Source: an uncultured bacterium (lineage in GTDB: Bacteria; Actinomycetota; Coriobacteriia; Coriobacteriales; Coriobacteriaceae). From it: a DNA stretch of 64,000 bases. The stretch covers positions 45,381-109,380 of the forward strand of contig CAJMMN010000006.1 of NCBI GenBank assembly GCA_905214525.1, read 5' to 3'. The position numbers and the translations under genes are program-made. The first letter of the stretch is position 1. Each line of letters starts with the position of its first letter. The notes beneath the pieces are model-generated. The model had not been told where the DNA came from. It ran no database searches and worked only from the letters and a program-made list of their open reading frames with translations. Below are positions 33,829 through 42,131 of this stretch, piece after piece.

Positions 33829-36456
33829 ATGAGAATCGATAAGCTAGCAATGACGTCGCGCGAGGCGCTGCAGACCGCCATGAGCACGGCTGCCGATGCA
33901 CAGGCCGGCGCGGTGGAGCCGATCCACCTGCTGTCTGCCCTGCTCGGTGCCGGCGAGCGCAATATCTCCGTGATCATCGAGCGCATCGGTGCCGACCCGG
34001 CTCAGCTCGCACGCTCCACACAAGATGCCATCGACCATGCGCCCAAGGTGTCGGGCGAGGGTCAGCAGATGGGCCTGTCCAACGAGCTCGTTCGCGTGAT
34101 CGAGAAGGCCGAGAAAAAGGCCACCAAGATGGGCGACAGCTTTGTGGTGACCGAGCATTTGCTGATGGCGCTTGCCGAGGACAAGGGCGAGGCGGGCCGC
34201 GTACTGCGCGACGCCGGCGTCACCAAGGAGCGCATCGAGCAGGTCTACGAGGAGCTGCGTGGCGATGACCGCGTGACGTCTGCCGAGGACAAGACCCAGT
34301 TTGAGGCGCTGGAGCAGTACGGACGCAACATCTGCGACCTCGCCCGCGCCGGCAAGCTCGACCCGGTCATCGGCCGTACCGATGAGATTCGCCGCACCAT
34401 CCAGGTTCTGTCCCGTCGCACCAAGAACAACCCCGTGCTCATCGGCGAGCCGGGCGTCGGCAAGACGGCCATCGTCGAGGGCATCGCCCAGCGTATCGTG
34501 GCCGGCGACGTGCCGAGCACCCTGCGCGACCGCGACCTCATCGAGCTCGACATGAGCGCGCTGGTCGCCGGCGCCAAGTATCGCGGCGAGTTCGAGGACC
34601 GCTTGAAGGCCGTGCTCAAGGAAGTGCAAAAGTCCGAGGGCAAGGTCATCCTGTTCATCGATGAGCTCCACACCATCGTGGGCGCGGGTGCCACCGAGGG
34701 CTCCATGGATGCCGGCAACATCCTGAAGCCGGCGCTCGCCCGTGGCGACTTGCACGCAATCGGCGCGACTACGCTCGACGAGTATCGCAAGTACATCGAG
34801 AAGGACGCGGCACTCGCCCGTCGTTTCCAGACCGTTATGGTGAGCGAGCCTACCGTCGAGGACACCATCTCGATCCTGCGTGGCCTCAAGGAGAAGTACG
34901 AGATCTTCCACGGCGTGCATATCACCGATAGCGCGCTCGTGGCAGCTGCCGACCTCTCCGATCGCTACATTGCCGACCGCTTCCTGCCCGACAAGGCCAT
35001 CGACTTGGTCGATGAGGCCGCAAGCCGCCTGCGCATGGAGCTCGACAGCATGCCGGTCGAGATTGACGCCACCACGCGTCAGCTCACCCAGCTGCAGATC
35101 GAGGAGCAGGCGCTCATGAAGGAGACCGACGACGCCTCCAAGGAGCGTCTGGAGGCCCTGCGCCAGGAGATTGCCGAGGTCCAAGAAAAGCTCAACGTGC
35201 AAAAGGCCGGCTGGCTCAACCAGAAGAACGCCATCGACCACGTGCAGGAGCTTAAAGGCCAGCTCGACGAGGCCAAGAGTGAAGAGGAGCGCGCGACGCG
35301 CAACGGAAACTTGGGCCGTGCGTCCGAGCTGCGCTATTCCGTGATCCCGGGTCTGCAGCAGCAGATTCAGGATTCCGAGGCTGCGCTCGAGGCACAAAAG
35401 CAGCAGGACGGCGAGGGCCTCAACGAGCAGGTGACCTCCGATGAGATCGCCGAGGTCACGAGCGCCTGGACCGGCGTGCCCGTGTCCAAGATGATGCAGG
35501 GCGAGCTCGACAAGTTGAAGGGCCTGGAGGGCGAGCTGCATAAGCGCGTCATCGGTCAGGACGAGGCCGTGTCCGCTGTGGCCGCGGCCGTGCGCCGCAG
35601 CCGTGCGGGACTCTCCGATCCGGACAAGCCCATCGGCAGCTTCTTCTTCCTGGGCCCCACCGGCGTGGGCAAGACCGAGCTCGCCAAGGCGCTGGCCGAG
35701 TGCCTGTTCGATGACGAGCGCGCGCTCGTGCGTATCGACATGTCCGAGTACATGGAGAAGTTCAGCGTCCAGCGTCTGATCGGGGCGCCTCCGGGATACG
35801 TGGGCTACGACGAGGGCGGCCAGCTCACCGAGGCCGTGCGCCGTCGTCCGTACTCCGTAATCTTGCTCGACGAGATGGAGAAGGCTCATCCGGATGTCTT
35901 CAACGTGCTGTTGCAGGTGCTTGATGACGGCCGTCTGACCGATGGCCAGGGTCGCCAGGTGTCCTTCAAGAACACGATTATTATCATGACGTCCAACGTG
36001 GGCTCCAAGGCCATCGCCGATCTGTCCGGTAAGGACGAGGAGGAGATGCGCCATCAGGTCGACGCGGCCATGGCTCAGACCTTCCGCCCCGAGTTCCTCA
36101 ACCGTATCGACGATATCGTGGTGTTCCATCCGCTCGGCATGGCGCAGATCGAGAAGATCGTCGACATCCAGCTTGCCGACGTCCGCGCGCGTCTGGCCAA
36201 GGAGCGCATGACGCTTGCCATTACCCCGGCGGCCAAGCAGATGCTCGCCGTGGGTGGCCTGGACCCCGTGTTCGGTGCCCGTCCGCTCAAGCGCCTGGTC
36301 CAGCGCGAGGTCGTGGACGCCATCGCCGCCGCCATCATCGACGGTTCGGTGCGCGAGGGCGATCAGGTGACGGTCGATGCCGACAAGGACGGCGGCTTTA
36401 CCGTCGTGTGCGACAACACGCCGGCGGCCACCTACGAGGTTCCCGACGCCGAGTAG
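33829..36456 (+). CDS. clpB: Disaggregase ClpB (Hsp100)
   Basis: 875 residues with AGAGAGGTGATTCC before ATG 33829. Order: Clp N domain (two repeats, 1-150), first AAA+ with Walker A GEPGVGKT near 205 and Walker B VILFIDELH, middle coiled coil (about 400-520), second AAA+ with GPTGVGKT near 608 and VILLDEMEKAHPDV, C-terminal D2-small domain. The full middle domain separates it from ClpA/ClpC. With DnaK it rescues aggregated proteins. It is a single gene with its own terminator, sharing an operator motif with the dnaK operon. Confidence 0.98.
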   Translation: MRIDKLAMTSREALQTAMSTAADAQAGAVEPIHLLSALLGAGERNISVIIERIGADPAQLARSTQDAIDHAPKVSGEGQQMGLSNELVRVIEKAEKKATKMGDSFVVTEHLLMALAEDKGEAGRVLRDAGVTKERIEQVYEELRGDDRVTSAEDKTQFEALEQYGRNICDLARAGKLDPVIGRTDEIRRTIQVLSRRTKNNPVLIGEPGVGKTAIVEGIAQRIVAGDVPSTLRDRDLIELDMSALVAGAKYRGEFEDRLKAVLKEVQKSEGKVILFIDELHTIVGAGATEGSMDAGNILKPALARGDLHAIGATTLDEYRKYIEKDAALARRFQTVMVSEPTVEDTISILRGLKEKYEIFHGVHITDSALVAAADLSDRYIADRFLPDKAIDLVDEAASRLRMELDSMPVEIDATTRQLTQLQIEEQALMKETDDASKERLEALRQEIAEVQEKLNVQKAGWLNQKNAIDHVQELKGQLDEAKSEEERATRNGNLGRASELRYSVIPGLQQQIQDSEAALEAQKQQDGEGLNEQVTSDEIAEVTSAWTGVPVSKMMQGELDKLKGLEGELHKRVIGQDEAVSAVAAAVRRSRAGLSDPDKPIGSFFFLGPTGVGKTELAKALAECLFDDERALVRIDMSEYMEKFSVQRLIGAPPGYVGYDEGGQLTEAVRRRPYSVILLDEMEKAHPDVFNVLLQVLDDGRLTDGQGRQVSFKNTIIIMTSNVGSKAIADLSGKDEEEMRHQVDAAMAQTFRPEFLNRIDDIVVFHPLGMAQIEKIVDIQLADVRARLAKERMTLAITPAAKQMLAVGGLDPVFGARPLKRLVQREVVDAIAAAIIDGSVREGDQVTVDADKDGGFTVVCDNTPAATYEVPDAE

Positions 36457-36503
36457 ATTTTGGGCCGGCTTTAAAACCGCCTCTCATCGCAAAACGCCAA
36501 GGA

Positions 36504-36535
36504 CGGCGGATCCAATCGGGTCCGCCGCCCTTTTT
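36504..36535 (+). terminator. Terminator of clpB
   Basis: CGGCGGA pairs with TCCGCCG around a 10-base loop, with CCC and five Ts after it. Confidence 0.85.
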
Positions 36536-36587
36536 CGTGCGACAATCGATGGTGTTGAACGTGAGTACATGGCAAGGAGATATGCAG

Positions 36588-36761
36588 ATGACAGACAAGA
36601 ACAAGACGAACACGCCGGCGACCGATGCCGCACCCAAGCCGGCGCCCAAGCCGCGCGACCCCTATATCCGCGCCGAGAACGAGGACGACGACGGCTACGA
36701 TCCCTACAGCGATCGCCGCCCCGAGCGCGAGCCCCTCTTCGAAGCCGACCCCTGGCGCTAA
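36588..36761 (+). CDS. Small acidic proline-rich protein of unknown function
   Basis: 57 residues from ATG 36588, chosen over ATG 36582 because AAGGAG is 8 bases upstream. Low-complexity: a TPATDAAPKPAPKPRDP segment then NEDDDGYDPYSDRRPEREPLFEADPWR. No membrane segment, probably disordered. It sits after the clpB terminator, so it would need its own promoter. I recognise no family; the strong ribosome binding site and clean frame support it as real. Confidence 0.6.
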   Translation: MTDKNKTNTPATDAAPKPAPKPRDPYIRAENEDDDGYDPYSDRRPEREPLFEADPWR

Positions 36762-36795
36762 GTAGCTCATTTGGGACGGGGCTCTTTTAGCTACT
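36762..36795. repeat. Single family E palindrome
   Basis: GTAGCTCATTTGGGACGG to GGCTCTTTTAGCTAC, immediately after the stop of the small gene. It is one arm-like unit of the element at 38333-38440. Confidence 0.55.
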
Positions 36796-36910
36796 TGGGC
36801 TGCTATGTGAGCCAGCATCTAATAGGAGCCGCTAGCCCTGGCCTTTGATGTTCGGCAACAGAAAAACTTGCTTAGCTACTAATCAAGTTACACGTAATCT
36901 TGCTCTCCTG

Positions 36911-36940
36911 CTAATCAAGAATCGATATAATCTTGATTAG
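36911..36940 (+). promoter_or_regulatory. Inverted-repeat operator over the AAA ATPase promoter
   Basis: CTAATCAAGA (36911-36920) and TCTTGATTAG (36931-36940) are a perfect 10-bp inverted repeat with a TATAAT-type -10 (36926-36931) across its centre. A partial second copy (CTAATCAAG..AATCTTG) lies at 36879-36902. The region is AT-rich. Confidence 0.6.
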
Positions 36941-36963
36941 CATATAAGCAAGATTGGAGAATC

Positions 36964-38316
36964 ATGGCATTCAACGACTTGGTGGCCCAGAAAATAAAGG
37001 ACTTTGAGCAACAAGGAGTTCCACAGGTCTTTGAGCGCGACCTTGATCTGGGAAACCCGCAGGAACCCAAGCGCGACAACATCGTAAATCTGATTGTGGG
37101 AGCCCGTCGTTGTGGAAAGACGTATCGCCTGTATCAGGAGATGCAGCGGCTTCAGGGTCAAGGTATCGAGCTTGACCGGATGCTTTATTTCAATTTTGAG
37201 GATGAGCGCTTGCGTCCGTATGAGCCGTCGCTGCTAGCGGACGTGCTCGATACATTCTATGCGCTATATCCTGCTGCTCGAACCGAGGGCGCCTACATTT
37301 TCTTCGATGAAATCCAGGAAATTCCCGAATGGGGTGCGTTTCTGCGGCGTGTGGTCGATACGAAGAAAGCGACCGTCTACGTGACGGGATCTTCTTCTAA
37401 GATGCTGTCCTCGGAACTTAAGAGCGAGTTCAGGGGCCGCTCTCTTGTGCGAGAGCTGTTTCCGTTGAGTTTTTCGGAATACGTCCGATATAAGACGGGG
37501 AGCGTTCCTGAGCCGGATGCACCCTTTTCATCGAGCGATGCAGCACTGCTTCGACATCATCTGATCGGATATCTTGAGCGAGGGGGATTCATCGCGACGC
37601 TAGAGCAGACGCCCGCGGACGCGATTCAGCTGCTACAGGAATATGCGTCGCGAACGGTCGCCATGGACGTCGTTGAGCGCTACGACATCAAGAACCCTCG
37701 TTTGGCTTCACTGTTCCTGACGCGGTGTATGGCATCTTCGGCACGAGAGCTGTCAGTGAACAAGGTGTACAACGAGTTCAAAAGTAGGCAGATACCCGTC
37801 AGTCGTAATTCGCTCGGCGACTTACTTGAGTATTACGAGGACGCCTACCTGTTGTTTTCGGTGCCGGAGTTCACGCGCTCACTTGCAAATAATGCGCGGT
37901 CCGCATCTAAAGTCTACGCTGTCGATCCTGCGATGTTCGGAGCATTCTCTCCCGCATCGGCATTTGATCAGGGCCAGAGGCTCGAGACTGCGGTGTTCAA
38001 TGCGCTCAGAAGAAGGGCTCCAGCCGTGCGGTCCGGTTCGGTCTGCCGCCTGCTGATCAAAGAGAAGAATAAAAGCCATGAGGTGGACTTTGTGGCCGGG
38101 GATGCGCTTCTTATGCAGGCTTATGGCCTGATTCAGGTGAGTACGGATATGGCAAGCGAGAAAACGCGCGAGCGCGAAATTGCCGCGCTTGATGCCTCGA
38201 TGGCCCAATTCGATCTTGGTGAGTCGACAATCGTTACCATGGATGAGCAGGCCGATATTCCATGCAAACACGGCGTGGTACATGCTGCGCCCGCATGGAA
38301 GTGGCTTCTTGCCTAA
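36964..38316 (+). CDS. AAA ATPase with DUF4143-type C-terminal domain
   Basis: 450 residues. Walker A is VGARRCGKTYRL (about residue 44), Walker B is YIFFDEIQEI, and sensor-like VTGSSSKML follows, typical of the AAA_14 domain. The C-terminal part (KVYAVDPAMFGAFSP, RLETAVFNALRRR, EVDFVAGD) is DUF4143, with nuclease-like D/E-x-K features. Such proteins are common, often horizontally moved, and mostly of unknown role; some resemble ATPases of defence loci. The strong inverted repeat over its promoter suggests tight regulation. Confidence 0.88.
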   Translation: MAFNDLVAQKIKDFEQQGVPQVFERDLDLGNPQEPKRDNIVNLIVGARRCGKTYRLYQEMQRLQGQGIELDRMLYFNFEDERLRPYEPSLLADVLDTFYALYPAARTEGAYIFFDEIQEIPEWGAFLRRVVDTKKATVYVTGSSSKMLSSELKSEFRGRSLVRELFPLSFSEYVRYKTGSVPEPDAPFSSSDAALLRHHLIGYLERGGFIATLEQTPADAIQLLQEYASRTVAMDVVERYDIKNPRLASLFLTRCMASSARELSVNKVYNEFKSRQIPVSRNSLGDLLEYYEDAYLLFSVPEFTRSLANNARSASKVYAVDPAMFGAFSPASAFDQGQRLETAVFNALRRRAPAVRSGSVCRLLIKEKNKSHEVDFVAGDALLMQAYGLIQVSTDMASEKTREREIAALDASMAQFDLGESTIVTMDEQADIPCKHGVVHAAPAWKWLLA

Positions 38317-38332
38317 TCATTTATTGATCTGT

Positions 38333-38440
38333 GGTAGCTAATTTGGGACGGGGGCTTTTTAGCTACCCTCTGCTCTGCCCAACAGCAAAGTCGAAACAAC
38401 ATCAAGGGTAGCTAAAAAGCCCCGCCCCAAATTAGCTACC
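38333..38440. repeat. Long inverted repeat between convergent genes, family E
   Basis: Arm 1 (38333-38368, GGTAGCTAATTTGGGACGGG..) and arm 2 (38406-38440) are nearly perfect complements, 36 and 35 bases, around a 37-base loop. Each arm also begins and ends with GTAGCTA-type ends, so each can fold alone. It probably works as a bidirectional terminator; related units lie at 36762 and near 23746. Confidence 0.75.
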
Positions 38441-38457
38441 CTGGGTGCTGTGGTCCG

Positions 38458-39954
38458 CTAGTCCTGGGCTTTGATGCTCGGCAGGAGAATCTGGGCGAGG
38501 TAGTCGGTCTCTAGTTTGGTCGCAGCGTCGGCCTTGCCGTCTTTGCCGACCAGTACGTTCTTGATCTGGCTATAGGTGTAGCGGTTGCCGGTCGTGAGCT
38601 CGACAAGCTCAATCGCCGTATCCATGGGGTAGGTTGACACGGGATTCTGCGTCCGTCCGTTGATGGTCTGGGGCACCACGTACGGATAGACGGGGCCGCT
38701 GGCGTAGACGGTATAACCGTTGCCTAGGTTGGCCGCACCCAAAACCGTATCGCCCTCATCGGGCGTAAAGCTCTCGCCCTCGCGCACCGCGACGAGCGTC
38801 ACAATCGGCGTATCGCTGTCGCCGGCAAGATAGATGCATAGCGTGCTGCCATTTTGCCAAGTCTCGACCTTGCCGTACCACTCGACGGGGATATCGAGCT
38901 GGTAGAGGTCGGTTGCCTTGTGACGGGCGTCGGCATCACGGGCCGCCTGTGCCTTTTGCGCGCTCACGGCATTGACGGCGGCGTCGCGCCGCGCGGTTGC
39001 CGCCTGCTGGAGCACCTTGGCGGTGGCGGAGGAGCTCGCGCCTCCCTCCTCGGCATATTTGGCGGCGGCATCGATCTGGTCGTCGGTTACCGTGTCGGCC
39101 GAAGGCACCTTGAGCTTAAAGGTGACCTGGCTGCCTAGGTCCTGTCCGTCGCTCTTGATCGTGACCTGCGCTTTGGTGGTCGGTACGGTATAGACGGTGC
39201 CGTCGGGCGCGATGGGGGAGGCAGCGATGGAGAGCGTGTAGTCACCGGGTAGCAGTTTGATGCCACGGCCGTGCTCGTCAACATAGAGCGTTTCGCTCAC
39301 GGAGGATCCGTCAGAATCCTGGCCACTCACTTGTACGGGAATCTTGGAGCCGGCGGAACAGTCGAGCCCCGCGGCATGTACGCCAATCTGCACCGACATC
39401 ATCGTGTGGGCATTGGCGGCGACAGCGGCAGCCTGCTCTTGCTGATATCCGTTCCAGACAGCATAGCCTGCACCGCCGGCGACAAGCGCAACGGCCACAG
39501 CGCCGGCAACCATCAGATTGCGGCGCTTGGGCGACATCTTGCGATGGCGAACCTCGGCCTCGCGTGCCGAGGGGACGGACGGAAGGGGAATATCGCCCAT
39601 GGCGATGGTCTCGTCCACGGCTGGTGCGGAACCCAGGCCAGGAAGCTCGCGGGTCAGCGAATCCTCGGCCGGCAAGCTGTCGAGCAAGACGGTTTCCTCG
39701 CCCGTGTCGGATTCGAGCTGATTGCCGGCCTCGCTTTCGGTGTCTTCGTGACCTGCCTCATCTTTGGCAGGCTCAACGTCGTCTGCATCCTGATCATCGG
39801 ACTGCGCCTCGGCTTCCGGCTCATCCTGCACACCAACGCCCGAATCGTCAAACGCAATCTCATCGAGTGAAATCCGGTCTAAGCTCTCCAAGGCCTCAGC
39901 GCAAGCTTCTGCATCTTGGGTCGCATCCTCTTGGCCCATCGTCTCATCTTTCAT
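38458..39954 (-). CDS. Single-pass membrane protein with acidic cytoplasmic tail, unknown function
   Basis: 498 residues. Residues 1-125 are highly acidic and disordered with an ETVLLDSLP and a DETIAMGDIPLP segment, resembling FHA-binding or kinase-substrate tails. A transmembrane segment lies at about 147-167 (VAGAVAVALVAGGAGYAVW). Outside are a beta-rich domain (VQIGVHAAGLDC to FKLKVPSADTV), a helical Ala-rich stretch (250-290) and a domain ending LETDYLAQILLPSIKAQD. No family recognised. Similar architectures occur in actinobacterial anchored proteins of unknown role. It is convergent with the AAA gene. Confidence 0.8.
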   Translation of the reverse strand: MKDETMGQEDATQDAEACAEALESLDRISLDEIAFDDSGVGVQDEPEAEAQSDDQDADDVEPAKDEAGHEDTESEAGNQLESDTGEETVLLDSLPAEDSLTRELPGLGSAPAVDETIAMGDIPLPSVPSAREAEVRHRKMSPKRRNLMVAGAVAVALVAGGAGYAVWNGYQQEQAAAVAANAHTMMSVQIGVHAAGLDCSAGSKIPVQVSGQDSDGSSVSETLYVDEHGRGIKLLPGDYTLSIAASPIAPDGTVYTVPTTKAQVTIKSDGQDLGSQVTFKLKVPSADTVTDDQIDAAAKYAEEGGASSSATAKVLQQAATARRDAAVNAVSAQKAQAARDADARHKATDLYQLDIPVEWYGKVETWQNGSTLCIYLAGDSDTPIVTLVAVREGESFTPDEGDTVLGAANLGNGYTVYASGPVYPYVVPQTINGRTQNPVSTYPMDTAIELVELTTGNRYTYSQIKNVLVGKDGKADAATKLETDYLAQILLPSIKAQD

Positions 39955-40101
39955 ATATCCCCCAAGCTCAATATCGGGACAACAATGTACCCAAAAACAA
40001 GGTCATATAGAGCTGTCAGGCGATCGGAAATCTGATTTTATCTGTGCGAGAGGTTTTGAATGTGTGTGCGAATGGAATATGTGCGTGAATGCGCGCAACA
40101 A

Positions 40102-40140
40102 CAAAAAGCCTCGGAAAGCGGGCGAATCGCTTTCCGGGGC
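40102..40140 (-). terminator. Terminator of the DUF5692-like gene (minus strand)
   Basis: GCCTCGGAAAGCG and CGCTTTCCGGGGC form the stem (one G-T pair); on the minus strand it is followed by TTTTTGTTG. The rest of 39955-40208 holds no gene. Confidence 0.8.
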
Positions 40141-40208
40141 TGCGCATGACGCGCGATTGCGGTATCGGCTAAGTTTGCCTACATTCAAATGTGGACGGAA
40201 TAAACATG

Positions 40209-41216
40209 TTACTCGGCGTGCGCGTAATCAACCTTGGCGCGGCGAGCGGTAGCCTTCTCCCAATCGCTGGTGCCCTCAAAGACATCCTGCTTGTAGGGAT
40301 TGCGGCCGAGCTTCTTGGCACGGTAGGCGATGTAGATGATTGCGGCGACGTTGGCGATTAGTGCAGCGATCGAGACCGCGGTGGCGGCGCCGGGGTCGAG
40401 CGTGGAGTGGGTCACAAAGATGGACTCCTCCTGGAAGTACGGGAACACCTGGGCAAACATGCACCAAATGGCCAGCGTAAAGGCGCGGTTCTGGATCCAG
40501 CCGCCCTTGTTCCAGATAAAGGCGGCGACGGTGGGCGCCAGCAGCAGCGCAAAGCCGCAGAACCAGGAGTGGGTGGGCAGGCAGTTGTAGGTGTAGCAGA
40601 AGTTCCAGATATCGTAGGCGATAATGTAGACCCAGGTCATATCGGGCCACAGCATGTCGGTCTGATCCTCGGAGGCGTAGACGCTCCACCAACCGGTCAT
40701 GCAGAAGATGTTGATGATACCGGCGATGCCGTTGAACACGTTGTTCCAACCGGCGAGCTGCGTGGCGCCCTCGGAGGTGACCCAGGTGGACTCGCCCAGG
40801 ACAAAGAAGTGATAGGCGCTCTCAAAGTCGGACACGACGGCAATCATGATGTTGATGGCGACGATCACAAACGGCCACGCGCGGAACCAGTGCGCCTTGC
40901 CGATCTTGCCCCACTGGTACTTAATGGCAATGAAGCCCCAGCAACCGGCCAGCGCCGCGTATACCTTGGCGTAGTGGAACCAGCTGTTCTGGTACACATG
41001 GGTGGGGTTGGTGAGCGCCCACTCGGCGCCCTGTGAGACGCCGATGGCAATGGCGACGCAGTAGATGGTCATGGCCAGCGGAGCCACGCCAAAGATGATG
41101 GCCGCGCCGAGCTTGGTGCGGCGGCCGACCTCGTTGAGCACGATCAGGCCGATAAAGACCATGGCCCAGCCGACCCAGTGGATAAGGGTATTGCTACCCC
41201 AAACATCGAACAGCAT
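40209..41216 (-). CDS. Multi-spanning membrane protein, DUF5692-like
   Basis: 335 residues with AAAGGAG before ATG 41216. About nine hydrophobic segments, rich in Trp and Tyr (WGSNTLIHWVGWAMVFIGLIV, TGWWSVYASEDQTDMLWPDMTWVYIIAYDIWNFCYTYNCLPTHS split across loops). It is probably the DUF5692 family of gut anaerobes, whose function is unknown; I am moderately sure of that name. The adjacent upstream gene on the same strand is the TetR regulator, with a divergent Fe-S oxidoreductase beyond, so it may belong to the same regulated redox or transport unit. Confidence 0.8.
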   Translation of the reverse strand: MLFDVWGSNTLIHWVGWAMVFIGLIVLNEVGRRTKLGAAIIFGVAPLAMTIYCVAIAIGVSQGAEWALTNPTHVYQNSWFHYAKVYAALAGCWGFIAIKYQWGKIGKAHWFRAWPFVIVAINIMIAVVSDFESAYHFFVLGESTWVTSEGATQLAGWNNVFNGIAGIINIFCMTGWWSVYASEDQTDMLWPDMTWVYIIAYDIWNFCYTYNCLPTHSWFCGFALLLAPTVAAFIWNKGGWIQNRAFTLAIWCMFAQVFPYFQEESIFVTHSTLDPGAATAVSIAALIANVAAIIYIAYRAKKLGRNPYKQDVFEGTSDWEKATARRAKVDYAHAE

Positions 41217-41279
41217 GCTGCTCTCCTTTCACACGCCCGCGGCCCCTCTTCCGATCGCGGGCAGTTTGGCCAAATGTCG

Positions 41280-41942
41280 TCAGTTCTGGGGCTTGCGCTC
41301 CGGATACTTGGCGGTATAGCCCTCGATGTGGAGTGTCGAGGCGATGATTTCCTTGACTGTCTCGTCGGGCACATCGGGGTGCGTGCGGATATACATCAAT
41401 AACCCCATGATGAGGGTGTAGAACGTCTCGTAGACATGGTCGATGCGCAGCTCGTGATGGGCGACAAAGTCCACCACGGTGGTATCGCAGATATACTGCG
41501 CCACACGCTGGACCACGTTGTGCAAAAAGCCGCCGTAGAGCGCGCCGCTGCTCGAGGTGAGCGTGCTCGGCAACTCGTGGCCGCTCACGACCAGGCGCTT
41601 AAAGAGCGGAGCAACGGTGTCGAGTGCGCCTTCGATGTCGCCAACCGTGCGGCTGGCGTTCCACTGCTCGAGCTCGGCGATAAAGCCGTCGATTGCCTCG
41701 TCCATAACGGCGGTGACGGCGGCATCCATATCGGCAAAGTAGTGGTAGAACAGCGAACGCGTGCAGCCAGCCCGCTTGGTCACGGCCGATACCGAAAGAT
41801 GGGACACACCAAGCTCGGCGCTCACGGCGCGCACAGCGGCGAGGATCTCGCGACGGCGCTCGTCGCCCGTCAGGCGTTTTGCCGCGCTATCGGATGCGGG
41901 GACGGCATCGACCACAGAGATATCTGCTGCGTTGTTGCCCAT
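41280..41942 (-). CDS. TetR-family regulator
   Basis: 220 residues, AAAGGCGG before the start. The N-terminal helix-turn-helix is ILAAVRAVSAELGVSHLSVSAVTKRAGCTRSLFYHYFADMDAAVTA, typical of TetR; the C-terminal ligand domain is not assigned. It is divergent from the large oxidoreductase gene, and two TTGAC-N5-GTCAA palindromes lie between them. It probably represses its own gene and the oxidoreductase, and perhaps the membrane protein gene that follows. Confidence 0.92.
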   Translation of the reverse strand: MGNNAADISVVDAVPASDSAAKRLTGDERRREILAAVRAVSAELGVSHLSVSAVTKRAGCTRSLFYHYFADMDAAVTAVMDEAIDGFIAELEQWNASRTVGDIEGALDTVAPLFKRLVVSGHELPSTLTSSSGALYGGFLHNVVQRVAQYICDTTVVDFVAHHELRIDHVYETFYTLIMGLLMYIRTHPDVPDETVKEIIASTLHIEGYTAKYPERKPQN

Positions 41943-42000
41943 GTTTTGCCGCCTTTCATCCTCTTTTGCCTGACCGTTCGCCTAACAGTCTTGAATATTG

Positions 42001-42038
42001 TTGACGGTTCGTCAATACTATTTTTGACACAATGTCAA
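42001..42038. promoter_or_regulatory. Tandem TetR operators TTGAC-N5-GTCAA
   Basis: Site 1 is 42001-42015 (centre GGTTC) and site 2 is 42024-42038 (centre ACAAT), with centres 23 bases apart. The outermost halves also match as ATTGTTGAC and GTCAACAAT. They lie 58 bases from the TetR start and 94 bases before the oxidoreductase start. Confidence 0.75.
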
Positions 42039-42131
42039 CAATGGCGGGTGAAAGGCATGGGGGCATGCCCGGCCTGCAAAAAAAGAGGGGCGCTGCGGTC
42101 TCGCCGGGCTGTGGCAAGAGAAGGGACGACT

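Noticed and set aside
33844..36129. 761-codon open frame on the minus strand
   Set aside because: Fully antisense to clpB, whose identity is certain; the open frame follows from GC-rich third positions.
41436..42131. N-terminal extension of the Fe-S oxidoreductase
   Set aside because: It is antisense to the TetR gene and crosses the TetR operators; ATG 42132 has a ribosome binding site.
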